A stretch of 7,371 bases of DNA. Origin: Candidatus Bathyarchaeota archaeon. Lineage in GTDB: Archaea; Thermoproteota; Bathyarchaeia; Bathyarchaeales; Bathycorpusculaceae. Of this stretch, positions 1 through 5,668 are shown in pieces; position 1 is the stretch's first letter; every line of letters begins with the position of its first letter. The DNA lies in NCBI GenBank assembly GCA_014859805.1, contig JACUTN010000041.1, positions 1 through 7,371 of the forward strand, written 5' to 3'. The translations under genes and the position numbers were made by a program. Below the pieces are notes generated by a model. That model did not search any database, was not told the DNA's origin, and saw only the letters and a program-made list of their open reading frames with translations.

Positions 1-468
1 GGAAGCGAACTCACTCCGCAAGAACTGGCAGCCATAAGAAATGACCTAGCCTACGTTAAACTGGACGGCAACATAGGCGTCGTAGGCAATGGAGCAGGCC
101 TTGTAATGGCAACATTAGACACAATCCAGTATTACGGTGGAAATCCAGCAAACTTTCTGGATGTTGGTGGTGGTGCAACATCGGAAAAAATGGCTGCAGC
201 CCTAAATATTGTGCTTTCAGACCCGAACGTCATAGCACTTTTCATAAACATTTTAGGCGGCATAACCCGTTGCGACGAAGTTGCACGGGGAATATTAAAA
301 GCAAAGGAAAAGACTGGAGTGACAAAACCCGTGGTTATTAGGCTTGTAGGAACAAACGAGGAAGAAGGAAAAAGAATACTGACAGAAGCTGGAATACATG
401 TGCTGGAAAGCATGGAAGAAGCTGCACAAAAAGTTGTCGAAATATCCAAACAAGAAGGAGAGAAATAA
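1..468 (+). CDS. sucC: Succinyl-CoA synthetase (ADP/GDP-forming) beta subunit, C-terminal part
   Basis: The reading frame is open from base 1 to the TAA at 466-468, so this is the last 155 residues of a gene that begins upstream of the window. The enzyme interconverts succinyl-CoA and succinate with NTP formation (TCA cycle); the beta subunit carries the nucleotide-binding ATP-grasp domain and a C-terminal CoA-ligase-type domain. The part seen here matches the beta-subunit C-terminal region: GNGAGLVMATLD, then GGNPANFLDVGGGA, then NILGGITRCDEVA and VVIRLVGTNEEEGKRIL. The first ATG in the frame (106) lies inside the conserved GLVMATLD motif, so it is not the true start. The stop is immediately followed by the ATG of sucD with no gap, which is the usual sucCD arrangement for two subunits made together. 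The family identity is secure; the nucleotide preference cannot be read from this part. Confidence 0.95.
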   Translation, partial: GSELTPQELAAIRNDLAYVKLDGNIGVVGNGAGLVMATLDTIQYYGGNPANFLDVGGGATSEKMAAALNIVLSDPNVIALFINILGGITRCDEVARGILKAKEKTGVTKPVVIRLVGTNEEEGKRILTEAGIHVLESMEEAAQKVVEISKQEGEK

Positions 469-1332
469 ATGGGAATAATAGTTAACCAAAACACACGTGC
501 AATCGTCCAAGGCATAACTGGAACTCAAGGAAGCTTTCACACCAAGCTGATGCTGGAATACGGAACAAAAATCGTCGCTGGCGTAACCCCTGGGAAAGGT
601 GGAAACCAAATTCACGGCATACCAGTTTATGACACTGTTGAGGCAGCCGTAGAAAAACACCCAGCAAACGCTTCAATAATTTTTGTACCAGCCCCATTTG
701 CCGCAGAAGCAGCTCTGGAAGCCCTAGAAAACGGAATAGAAACCATTATAGTAATAACAGAACACATTCCGATAAAAGACGCAGTCAACGTAATGGCATA
801 CGCCAAAAAAGTCAAAGCAACAATCATAGGACCAAACACCCCGGGAATAATAACTCCTAATGAATGTAAACTTGGAATAATGCCAGCCCACATCTTCAAA
901 CCAGGCGGAATAGGCATCGTTTCCAGAAGTGGAACACTTACATACGAAATAGCAGCAAGCCTAACAAAAAGCAACCTAGGACAATCCACATGCCTTGGTC
1001 TAGGAGGAGACCCAATAACAGGTCTAAACTTTATAGACATATTAAAAACGTTCGAGAAAGATCCTGAAACAAAGGCTGTAGTTTTGATAGGAGAAATAGG
1101 CGGCAACTTAGAAGAATTAACAGCAGAATACATCGAAAAACAAAGGTATCCAAAACCGGTTGTAGCCTTCATAGCTGGACGTTCCGCTCCACCTGGAAAA
1201 CGGATGGGACACGCTGGCGCAATCATAATGGGCAAAGCGGGAACAGCTGAAACTAAAATTGAAGCTTTCAGAAACGCAGGTGTCAAGGTAGCTGAAAAAC
1301 CAAGCGACGTAGCAAGACTTGTTAACGTCTAA
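469..1332 (+). CDS. sucD: Succinyl-CoA synthetase alpha subunit
   Basis: This full-length alpha subunit of 287 residues is the normal size for the family. It binds CoA and carries the histidine that is phosphorylated during catalysis. The order of motifs is right: GITGTQGSFHT (15-25) and PGKGG (41-45) in the CoA-binding Rossmann domain, VPAPFA (73-78), TEHIP (97-101), GPNTPGII (121-128), SRSGTLTYE (152-160), GDPITG (180-185), EIGG (209-212), and GHAGA with the active-site His at 248. The ATG abuts the sucC stop. A GGAG Shine-Dalgarno core at 457-460, inside the sucC 3' end, lies 8 nt before it, so translation is probably coupled. The last residues run to a TAA at 1330-1332. All catalytic motifs are intact and nothing suggests decay. 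The 164 bp after the gene contain only short T-tracts (1340-1343, 1400-1404) that could end transcription. Confidence 0.98.
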   Translation: MGIIVNQNTRAIVQGITGTQGSFHTKLMLEYGTKIVAGVTPGKGGNQIHGIPVYDTVEAAVEKHPANASIIFVPAPFAAEAALEALENGIETIIVITEHIPIKDAVNVMAYAKKVKATIIGPNTPGIITPNECKLGIMPAHIFKPGGIGIVSRSGTLTYEIAASLTKSNLGQSTCLGLGGDPITGLNFIDILKTFEKDPETKAVVLIGEIGGNLEELTAEYIEKQRYPKPVVAFIAGRSAPPGKRMGHAGAIIMGKAGTAETKIEAFRNAGVKVAEKPSDVARLVNV

Positions 1333-1442
1333 AGCAATGTTTTCCTGAGCTAGTTTACGGAACCATACAATTAATAAATACTATACAGCCACTGGAAAGT
1401 TTTTAGCAGAAAAAGCTCCAGCCTCAAGTTAACAACAAAAAG

Positions 1443-1449
1443 TATATTT
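1443..1449 (+). promoter_or_regulatory. Probable TATA box of the L40e gene
   Basis: TATATTT is preceded by an A-rich stretch (aacaaaaag) that could serve as the BRE. It would place the transcription start near 1470, about 26 nt before the L40e ATG, leaving room for the AGAAGGT ribosome-binding site. This is inferred from spacing only. Confidence 0.45.
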
Positions 1450-1464
1450 GGAAGTATAGATTAT

Positions 1465-1475
1465 CTGAGTCTCAG
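1465..1475. repeat. Small inverted repeat at the expected L40e transcription start
   Basis: CTGAG-T-CTCAG is a perfect 5-bp inverted repeat around one central base. It overlaps the position where the L40e transcript should start (about 25 bp after the TATA box at 1443). It could be an operator or a short hairpin at the mRNA 5' end. It is short enough to be chance. Confidence 0.3.
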
Positions 1476-1496
1476 CCACAGCAGAAGGTAAAGCAA

Positions 1497-1658
1497 ATGC
1501 CAGTAATGGACCCAATCAAAAAGGCAATCGCTCAGAAGCACAGACTGCACATGAAAATCTGCCGACAATGTGGTGCAAGAAACGCACCAAGCGCTGTGAA
1601 ATGCAGAAAGTGCCGAAGCAAAAATCTACGCTGGAAGAAAAGAGAGCTTGTAAAGTGA
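1497..1658 (+). CDS. rpl40e: Large-subunit ribosomal protein L40e (zinc ribbon)
   Basis: This is a 53-residue ORF in the gap after sucD. It begins MPVMDPIKKAIAQ and has the arrangement C22-x2-C25-x10-C36-x2-C39, followed by a basic SKNLRWKKREL tail. Archaeal L40e proteins are free-standing zinc-ribbon proteins of about 50 residues with just this plan, ending in a basic stretch that contacts 23S rRNA. In eukaryotes the same domain is fused behind ubiquitin; here there is no fusion. The ATG at 1497 has an AGAAGGT Shine-Dalgarno element at 1483-1489, 7 nt upstream. The ATG at 1506 is a weaker alternative, because family members normally have a few residues before the DP motif. The gene stands alone, between sucD and a convergent DUF116 gene, and probably has its own promoter (TATA-like at 1443). 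Confidence in the family is high from the cysteine pattern and length. Confidence 0.92.
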   Translation: MPVMDPIKKAIAQKHRLHMKICRQCGARNAPSAVKCRKCRSKNLRWKKRELVK

Positions 1659-1668
1659 CCTTCTAGTA

Positions 1669-1673
1669 TTTTT
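1669..1673 (+). terminator. Possible T-tract terminator of L40e
   Basis: A TTTTT run lies 11 nt after the L40e stop codon, without a preceding hairpin. Short T-tracts alone are typical archaeal terminators, but a run of five is weak evidence in this base composition. Confidence 0.3.
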
Positions 1674-1793
1674 GGACCTCTTAAACGATTCTTCAGCCTA
1701 GTCAGGCTCGTATTGTATGCGAAAGTTACGTATTTGAAATCTCCAGCTATTGGAGTGTAATTGACGCTCGGCAAGTGTAAGAAGAGGATGACC

Positions 1794-1800
1794 AAAAAAA
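1794..1800 (-). terminator. Possible T7 terminator downstream of DUF116
   Basis: Seven A residues on the + strand read as TTTTTTT on the DUF116 coding strand, about 80 nt past its stop codon. This is a plausible archaeal T-tract terminator for that convergent transcript. There is no strong hairpin directly before it. Confidence 0.4.
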
Positions 1801-1879
1801 GTAGATCATGCTAACGTCATCATCGACCATTTCCCCTTTTTCTGCAATAAAACTGAAGAAAGAAAAATTCCCTTTATAA

Positions 1880-2494
1880 TTAAAGAAGATCAAACAAAGT
1901 TTCAAGATTAAAAGAGGTATTTGCACAACCATTCTTAACCAATGGAACAGCCTGACCAGCTACGCCCATACTTTTCATTATTTCTCCACCCAGCTTTATT
2001 TCCTCGCCACAAGAAACTCCTATAACACCTTCATAATGCTTTGCCTTCAGAATTTTTGGAACACAAGAACCACCAGGCAAAATGTAAACGTCATAACCCT
2101 TCTTTTCAGCAAAAGATACTGCTCTATTGACTAAACAGTCGGGAGAACAGTGTGCACATATGTAAGACGGAATGTTCGGATCAAACACAGCCTTGCAACG
2201 ACTATCCATATATTTCCTAGAACAATGCGGCAGAAAAAGCGCTCTTTTCCTTGTTTGCACAAAACTATCCCTTTCTAAAAGGTTTCTAGCCTGTATTTCC
2301 ACAAAATCTTCAAGAAGAAGCACTGCGTCCGAAAAGTTAAGACCTGTCGCCTCTTGAATCTTAAACCTTCTAATAACTTCATGAACAGTTCTACTAACTT
2401 TTTTATGCATACCCTTTTGATAACTAACCTTGGCAATTTCTTTAAAGAAGAAACGCGGAATCTTTGAAAGGTCAAAGGTGAATTTATATGGCAT
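1880..2494 (-). CDS. DUF116 family cysteine-rich protein
   Basis: This 204-residue protein is recognised as a DUF116 family member, an archaeal and bacterial family whose biochemical role is not established. Eight cysteines lie in the C-terminal half: C91, C100, C113, C116, C120, C144, C162 and C190. They include LPHCSR, CAHCSPDC (113-120), LPGGSCVPK (139-147) and GVSCGEE, followed by PLVKNGC near the end. The pattern suggests metal or Fe-S binding, which is an inference. The N-terminal 90 residues are predicted helical, soluble and basic. I chose the start MPYKF (ATG 2492-2494) over an ATG 20 codons upstream, because homologues usually begin at this point and because a TTTAAA box at 2519-2524 would put the transcript start almost on this ATG, giving a leaderless mRNA. 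No Shine-Dalgarno is visible before it, in contrast with its neighbours. It is divergent from the hypothetical gene at 2575 and convergent with L40e. Confidence 0.85.
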   Translation of the reverse strand: MPYKFTFDLSKIPRFFFKEIAKVSYQKGMHKKVSRTVHEVIRRFKIQEATGLNFSDAVLLLEDFVEIQARNLLERDSFVQTRKRALFLPHCSRKYMDSRCKAVFDPNIPSYICAHCSPDCLVNRAVSFAEKKGYDVYILPGGSCVPKILKAKHYEGVIGVSCGEEIKLGGEIMKSMGVAGQAVPLVKNGCANTSFNLETLFDLL

Positions 2495-2518
2495 AACTAC
2501 TAATAAGCAAAACAAACC

Positions 2519-2524
2519 TTTAAA
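2519..2524. promoter_or_regulatory. Symmetric TTTAAA core between DUF116 and the 2575 gene
   Basis: CCTTTAAAATTA contains a self-complementary TTTAAA. On the minus strand it lies about 27 bp before the DUF116 ATG, fitting a leaderless transcript. On the plus strand it would start a transcript near 2548, ahead of the GAGGGG ribosome site at 2562. One A/T core may therefore serve both divergent genes. This is inference from spacing. Confidence 0.4.
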
Positions 2525-2574
2525 ATTAACTATTGCAATATTAAGACGCAACAAAACTTAAGAGGGGCTTCAGT

Positions 2575-2979
2575 TTGGGTTTACTTCACAGATTTAGAAG
2601 AAAAAAGAAAGAACAAAAAATACAGGTTGAATCAGAAAAATCGCTGACAGAACTTGAACAAATTTGCGGAAGCGACCAAGAAACCTATGAAGCGTTGTCT
2701 AACGTGATGTTTCTTGACCCTAGAAAAATTAATGTTCCAATTAACACTGCTGTAAAAGAGGCAAAGAAACTTGAAAAAGCCAAGGATCTTCTAAGGGCAA
2801 GGATGTGGTATGAAATAGCGGGAGGCTTAGCAATTTACGAAGGAGATGCAAAAAAGGTTGTAGAATATTTTGGCAAAAGTGAGAAAATTCCGCCAGAGAT
2901 AAACTATCCGATTTTGAAAAACCCGAAAAAAGCGGTAGCTAAGGCTCAAGAGTATTACAAGAAATACTTGAAAGACTAA
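2575..2979 (+). CDS. Small TPR-like helical protein of unknown function
   Basis: This 134-residue protein begins with TTG. A strong GAGGGG ribosome-binding site at 2562-2567 lies 7 nt upstream, and no other plausible start lies nearby. The N-terminus is very basic (HRFRRKKKEQK, 5-15), then there is a Glu-rich helix. Residues 60-103 read like one helix-turn-helix TPR unit: a helix (KEAKKLEKAKDLLRARMWYE), then IAGGLAIYEGD, then a second helix ending YFGKSEKI. A basic, Tyr-rich tail (QEYYKKYLKD) ends the protein. There is no signal peptide, membrane segment or cysteine cluster. I do not recognise a named family. The TPR-like unit suggests a protein-protein contact, and the basic ends could bind nucleic acid or ribosomes; both are inferences. 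It is divergent from DUF116 and convergent, with 39 bp between, with the zinc-ribbon gene. Confidence 0.75.
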   Translation: MGLLHRFRRKKKEQKIQVESEKSLTELEQICGSDQETYEALSNVMFLDPRKINVPINTAVKEAKKLEKAKDLLRARMWYEIAGGLAIYEGDAKKVVEYFGKSEKIPPEINYPILKNPKKAVAKAQEYYKKYLKD

Positions 2980-3018
2980 GTTCTAAATCTGAAACAGGCA
3001 TAGGAAGTTAATTGCCAT

Positions 3019-3450
3019 CTATTTTTCTGATTCTTCTGTGTAACCTAGAAGATCCCTTAAGGACGTCACTTCCTCCCGCAACATGCTCACTTCGCCTTCA
3101 AGCGCGCTAACCTTTGATTCTGCCATTTTCTTTAATTTTTCAATTTCAATCATCAAATTTGCACGTTCTGTCTCCAAGGTTTTTATTTTTCCACGAAGAT
3201 TCTTCAGAGTCTGCATAAGCTCCCCCTTTATACCTTTAATTCTCTCAACCATATTTTTAACACTTACTGTTTCCTCAGCTTTGGTTTCGGCTGTCACGGC
3301 TGCCCTAAACCTAGCCTTGCAACTTGGACACTCAAATATTCCCATAACAACTTCACGGGCTTCGCCTCTTTTCGTCGCTTTTCGAGAAGGAATAGACCAT
3401 GTCTTGACTGGGGTGATTACTTCTGTTCCACATTTTGGACATTCAACCAA
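3019..3450 (-). CDS. Zinc-ribbon plus coiled-coil protein
   Basis: This 143-residue protein, read from TTG 3448-3450, begins MVECPKCGTEV. A longer frame reaches ATG 3573, but its extra 41 residues look random, and they would overlap the divergent gene at 3568. An AAGGGG ribosome site (plus-strand positions 3458-3463) lies exactly 7 nt before this TTG, which decides the start. Residues 4-44 hold two CxxC knuckles (C4, C7 and C41, C44) around WSIPSRKATKRGE, consistent with one zinc ribbon. Residues 60-135 form a long heptad-like helix rich in Glu and Lys, ending with a segment LEGEVSMLREEVTSLRD that recurs in the divergent neighbour. From memory, similar zinc-ribbon/coiled-coil proteins occur in Bathyarchaeia and related archaea; their function is not known to me. 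It is probably cytoplasmic and probably oligomeric. Confidence 0.8.
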   Translation of the reverse strand: MVECPKCGTEVITPVKTWSIPSRKATKRGEAREVVMGIFECPSCKARFRAAVTAETKAEETVSVKNMVERIKGIKGELMQTLKNLRGKIKTLETERANLMIEIEKLKKMAESKVSALEGEVSMLREEVTSLRDLLGYTEESEK

Positions 3451-3457
3451 ATTATAG

Positions 3458-3463
3458 CCCCTT
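3458..3463 (-). promoter_or_regulatory. Shine-Dalgarno site that fixes the TTG start of the zinc-ribbon gene
   Basis: On the minus strand AAGGGG is followed by seven bases (ctataat) and then TTG. The spacing and sequence closely match the site in front of the 2575 gene (GAGGGG, seven bases, TTG). Confidence 0.7.
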
Positions 3464-3521
3464 GTATAATTGTCACCATAGAGTCTAAAATGTGTTTTGC
3501 AACGCCTACGATTCAAGGACA

Positions 3522-3532
3522 AATTATTAATT
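3522..3532. promoter_or_regulatory. Symmetric AT-rich core between the two coiled-coil genes
   Basis: AATTA-T-TAATT is a perfect 11-bp inverted repeat within the 117-bp gap between divergent genes. On the + strand it sits about 26 bp ahead of a start just upstream of the AGGTGA ribosome site of the 3568 gene, so it may be that gene's TATA element. Because it is symmetric it could also act leftward, although the leader would then be about 50 nt. Inferred from position. Confidence 0.35.
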
Positions 3533-3567
3533 GTGAGTATAACAGAAATCAGTGCAGGTGAAGAGTT

Positions 3568-3861
3568 ATGCAAGTTGTCGAAATGAAGACTAAACTTGAG
3601 GAAAAAATTAAGACTTTGGAAGAGGAGAAAAGCACGCTTTTGGAGGAGAAGAGGAAGCTTGAAGAGGTTGTAGAATTGACCGAAAGAGCAAAGGAGCTAG
3701 AAGGCGAAGTCAGTAAACTGAGGGATGAGGTTAACGCCTTAAAGGATAGAATTCCACAAGAATTTCTTCAACAACTTGGAGACGCCACATCAGCACGGTT
3801 GAGCGAAGAAAATGAGCTGAGTGAAGAACGCCCTAGTTACGAAGATGAAGATCTTCTTTAA
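3568..3861 (+). CDS. Small acidic-tailed coiled-coil protein
   Basis: This 97-residue protein starts at ATG 3568. An AGGTGA ribosome site at 3556-3561, well matched to the archaeal 16S 3' end, lies 6 nt upstream. Residues 6-62 are almost continuous heptads of Lys/Glu/Leu (EEKIKTLEEEKSTLLEEK), predicting a single long coiled coil. A break at RIPQEF (61-66) leads to a short helix and a strongly acidic tail (SEENELSEERPSYEDEDLL, 79-97). Residues 44-60 (LEGEVSKLRDEVNALKD) match 12 of 17 positions in the zinc-ribbon protein encoded divergently 117 bp away, so the two may be paralogous in this part or may pair. It has no cysteines or membrane segments. I cannot name a family. It ends 49 bp from the convergent tfb gene. 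Confidence 0.7.
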   Translation: MQVVEMKTKLEEKIKTLEEEKSTLLEEKRKLEEVVELTERAKELEGEVSKLRDEVNALKDRIPQEFLQQLGDATSARLSEENELSEERPSYEDEDLL

Positions 3862-3879
3862 AACCGCTTGCCAAGGTGG

Positions 3880-3901
3880 AAAAACGGAAAATCCAGAAAA
3901 A
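3880..3901 (-). terminator. T-tract terminator of the gar1-tfb operon
   Basis: On the minus strand, starting 10 nt after the tfb stop, three T-runs of five, four and five bases follow within 22 bp. Clustered T-tracts without a hairpin are the common archaeal terminator form. They fit the 49-bp gap between convergent genes. Confidence 0.55.
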
Positions 3902-3910
3902 TTGGGGATG

Positions 3911-4879
3911 TTAGAGGCTTATTTGGAACATCAGACGTTCTACGAGTTCTTTGTAACGGTTTCGGATAGTAACTTCAGTCACTTGGGCTATTTCAGCTAT
4001 CTCTCTTTGCGTTTTCCTTTCACCAGTCAACACAGAAGCTATATAGCTGGCAGCAGCGGCTATGCCTGTGGGACCACGACCTGAAGTTAGTTTTAACTCT
4101 TTTGCGGTTGCCAAAATTTTATGCGCTATTTCCTCAACTTTCCCCTGCATTGTTAACTGATTTGAAAATTTTGTTATGTACTGGCTTGGCTTTAAAGGTG
4201 GAACGAAATAGTCAAGTTCTCTGATTAGGAAACGATAGCTGCGACCCACCTCTTTTTTGTTCACATTCGACGCTTGGGCAATTTCTTCCAACGTTCTAGC
4301 CAGCTTACATTGCCTACAAGCCAAATAGACCGCTGCGGCGGTTACGCCCTGAATTGATCTCCCACGTATCAACCGTTCCTTAACGGCTTTTCGATAGATA
4401 ACCGAAGCTGTTTCGAGGATATTCTTAGGAAGGTTTAGGTTGTTGGCGATTTTTGTGATTTCAGATAATGCAAAGGCGAGGTTGCGTTCCGTGGCATCTG
4501 AAACCCTTATGCGGCGCTGCCACTTTCTGAGACGGTAGACTTGAGCCTTCTGCCCAGGTGACAGACTTTTTCCGTAAATATCGCGGTCGTGCCAATCGAT
4601 CATGGTTGATAAGCCTTTATCGTGAATTGTATAAGTTAATGGAGCGCCAACCCTTGTTCGTTTCGCCCTCTGCTCATTGGTGAAAGCTCTCCATTCTGGT
4701 CCTCTATCAGCTATTTTTGCGGTTATCACGAAGCCGCAGTCCATACAAACCACTTCGGCACACTCATAATCACGCATAAGTCTTGTGCTACCACACTCTG
4801 GACAGCATTGAACCTTCTCAGGTTCTACTTGAGAGGTTAACGAAGGGTCAGAATTCTCATCTTTTTTCTCGTCGCCCAT
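3911..4879 (-). CDS. tfb: Transcription initiation factor TFB (TFIIB homologue)
   Basis: This 322-residue TFB has all expected parts. It recognises the TBP-TATA complex and the BRE, and brings RNA polymerase to the promoter. The N-terminal zinc ribbon has C26-x2-C29 and C45-x2-C48. It is followed by the B-reader/linker region with GPEWRAF (60-66) and the RTRVGAPLTYTIHDKGLST segment (74-92). Two cyclin-like repeats occupy about 118-222 and 230-316. A helix-turn-helix near the end (TQREIAEIAQVTEVTIRNRY, 290-309) is the BRE-reading element of the second repeat. ATG 4877-4879 abuts the stop of gar1 with no gap, so the two are co-transcribed and probably translationally coupled. A short acidic extension (1-20) precedes the zinc ribbon. 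Archaea often have several TFBs; this one has no missing element and looks like a general factor. Confidence 0.97.
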   Translation of the reverse strand: MGDEKKDENSDPSLTSQVEPEKVQCCPECGSTRLMRDYECAEVVCMDCGFVITAKIADRGPEWRAFTNEQRAKRTRVGAPLTYTIHDKGLSTMIDWHDRDIYGKSLSPGQKAQVYRLRKWQRRIRVSDATERNLAFALSEITKIANNLNLPKNILETASVIYRKAVKERLIRGRSIQGVTAAAVYLACRQCKLARTLEEIAQASNVNKKEVGRSYRFLIRELDYFVPPLKPSQYITKFSNQLTMQGKVEEIAHKILATAKELKLTSGRGPTGIAAAASYIASVLTGERKTQREIAEIAQVTEVTIRNRYKELVERLMFQISL

Positions 4880-5128
4880 TCACATTTTCCCCTTTCTGCT
4901 CTTTGAGGGAAGCACATACAACATTTTATCCACGAATTCTCCGATCTCTTGGACTGCGGGCTTTACCGAGGCGTAGGGCGAAGAGACTGGACCAAATATA
5001 TCAAGGATCTTTCCAATCGATTTCAAGTTCTCATCCACAACTGTCTCGCCGATTTTTGGGAGGTTCTCAATTGTTATTATCATGTTCCGACTTTGACTTA
5101 CGTGGAGGACTCGGCCTAGTCTCTGCAA
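4880..5128 (-). CDS. gar1: H/ACA ribonucleoprotein subunit Gar1
   Basis: This 82-residue protein has the Gar1/Naf1 core: RLGRVLHVSQSRNMII (3-18), then the barrel motif IGKILDIFGPVSSPYASVKP (38-57), and a short basic tail (PSKSRKGKM). It lacks the Gly-Arg-rich arms of eukaryotic Gar1, as archaeal forms do. Gar1 joins Cbf5, Nop10 and L7Ae in the guide-directed pseudouridylation particle. The start is TTG 5126-5128; GAGGGG (plus-strand 5140-5145) lies 11 nt upstream, a little far. The in-frame ATT one codon earlier would be closer to the ideal spacing but is a very rare start. The stop TGA at 4880-4882 touches the tfb ATG; gar1 next to tfb is a recurrent archaeal pairing. Its promoter faces that of rpl7ae, another H/ACA subunit. 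Confidence 0.9.
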   Translation of the reverse strand: MQRLGRVLHVSQSRNMIITIENLPKIGETVVDENLKSIGKILDIFGPVSSPYASVKPAVQEIGEFVDKMLYVLPSKSRKGKM

Positions 5129-5172
5129 AATTTCGGATTCCCCTCAAAAGCAGATGGTTGAACGAAACATTT

Positions 5173-5180
5173 TATTTAAA
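5173..5180 (-). promoter_or_regulatory. TATA box and BRE of the gar1-tfb operon
   Basis: On the minus strand GAAAGG (BRE-like) is followed by TTTAAATA. Expected initiation about 25 bp on, near 5150, falls just before the GAGGGG ribosome site at 5140-5145. This is a strong archaeal promoter match. Confidence 0.6.
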
Positions 5181-5204
5181 CCTTTCTACAAGGATATTTG
5201 TGAC

Positions 5205-5214
5205 AGAAGCTTCT
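5205..5214. promoter_or_regulatory. Perfect palindrome midway between divergent promoters
   Basis: AGAAGCTTCT is self-complementary over all 10 bases. Its centre (about 5209.5) is midway between the gar1 TATA box (centre about 5176) and the L7Ae TATA box (centre about 5244). It is a candidate binding site for a dimeric regulator of both operons. No regulator can be named. Confidence 0.4.
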
Positions 5215-5239
5215 TTCCTTCGGTTTTAGTCGAAACCTT

Positions 5240-5248
5240 CATAAATAA
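5240..5248 (+). promoter_or_regulatory. Probable TATA box of the L7Ae-S28e-L24e operon
   Basis: CATAAATAA is preceded by cgaaacctt. Initiation near 5269 would give a leader of about 19 nt containing the GGTGAGG ribosome site. The match to the consensus is fair. Confidence 0.5.
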
Positions 5249-5287
5249 GAAATGTTGATAAGACTCTGCATTTGAAGGGTGAGGCTT

Positions 5288-5668
5288 ATGTCCAAACCGT
5301 TTTACGTGAAATTTGAGGTGCCGAAAGAAGTTGCAGATGCGGCCCATGAAGCCCTGCAAATAGCCGCAAAAACAGGTGTGGTTAGGAAAGGCACAAATGA
5401 AACGACAAAGGCTATTGAAAGAGCGCAAGCAAAACTTGTGGTAATAGCTGAAGACGTTGACCCACCTGAAGTTGTAGCTCATTTGCCGCTACTGTGTGAA
5501 GAAAGAAAAATTCCATACATGTTTGTTCCAAGTAAGCAAAAAATAGGCGACGCTATAGGCATTGATGTCCCTGCAGCCGCAGCCAGCATAGTCAACGAAG
5601 GCGAGGCTAAGGGACTAGTTAAAGAGATAATTGCAAGAGTTGAAGGGTTGAAAAGAGGAGCCAGTTAA
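5288..5668 (+). CDS. rpl7ae: Ribosomal protein L7Ae / kink-turn RNA-binding protein
   Basis: This 126-residue protein is the standard size. L7Ae binds kink-turns and serves in the large ribosomal subunit, H/ACA and C/D guide particles and archaeal RNase P. The kink-turn-binding signature RKGTNETTKAIER is at 33-45. The LVVIAEDVDPPEVVAHLP strand-helix (50-67) and the selectivity loop around GIDVPAAAAS (91-100) also match. I chose ATG 5288 rather than the in-frame GTG three codons earlier (5279), because the GTG lies within the ribosome site itself (GGGTGAGG, 5277-5284) and homologues begin MSKPFYV-like. The TAA stop overlaps the next ATG by one base (TAATG). It is the first gene of a ribosomal operon. 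Its leader faces the gar1 promoter, so two H/ACA subunits may be controlled together. Confidence 0.97.
   Translation: MSKPFYVKFEVPKEVADAAHEALQIAAKTGVVRKGTNETTKAIERAQAKLVVIAEDVDPPEVVAHLPLLCEERKIPYMFVPSKQKIGDAIGIDVPAAAASIVNEGEAKGLVKEIIARVEGLKRGAS

Larger units (their letters stand above)
1659..1879. other. Intergenic stretch with two small hairpins between convergent genes
   Basis: These 221 bp separate the ends of L40e (+) and DUF116 (-). No convincing ORF was seen on either strand; the minus-strand ORF across 1747-1932 runs through the 3' end of DUF116 and looks like a low-complexity shadow. Two perfect short inverted repeats are visible: AGCCT-agtc-AGGCT at 1695-1708 and CTCCA-gctat-TGGAG at 1741-1755. 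About 30 bp separate them, a layout that could form a two-hairpin transcript. I found no tRNA T-loop, no C/D-box pair and no clear H-ACA box arrangement, so no RNA family can be named. Confidence 0.35.

Noticed and set aside
627..1286. 219-codon ORF on the minus strand inside sucD
   Set aside because: Complete overlap with sucD, whose motifs are all intact; the antisense product is low-complexity and Pro/Ser/Ala-rich, a shadow.
1747..1932. 61-codon minus-strand ORF overlapping the DUF116 3' end
   Set aside because: It overlaps DUF116 in another frame, is rich in Phe/Ser/Ile, and has no ribosome site.
2495..2554. Longer DUF116 start at ATG 2554
   Set aside because: It would cover the TTTAAA promoter-like core and add 20 hydrophobic residues not typical of the family start.
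3083..3457. 124-codon + strand ORF opposite the zinc-ribbon gene
   Set aside because: It is antisense to the coiled-coil codons; its Phe/Ser/Leu-rich product is the usual reflection of Glu/Lys codons.
3451..3573. N-terminal extension of the zinc-ribbon protein to ATG 3573
   Set aside because: The 41 extra residues have no domain character and overlap the divergent gene start; a ribosome site 7 nt before TTG 3450 explains the start better.
4783..5229. 148-codon + strand ORF across the gar1-tfb junction
   Set aside because: It runs antisense through gar1, the zinc ribbon of tfb and the promoter region; all three are well supported on the other strand.
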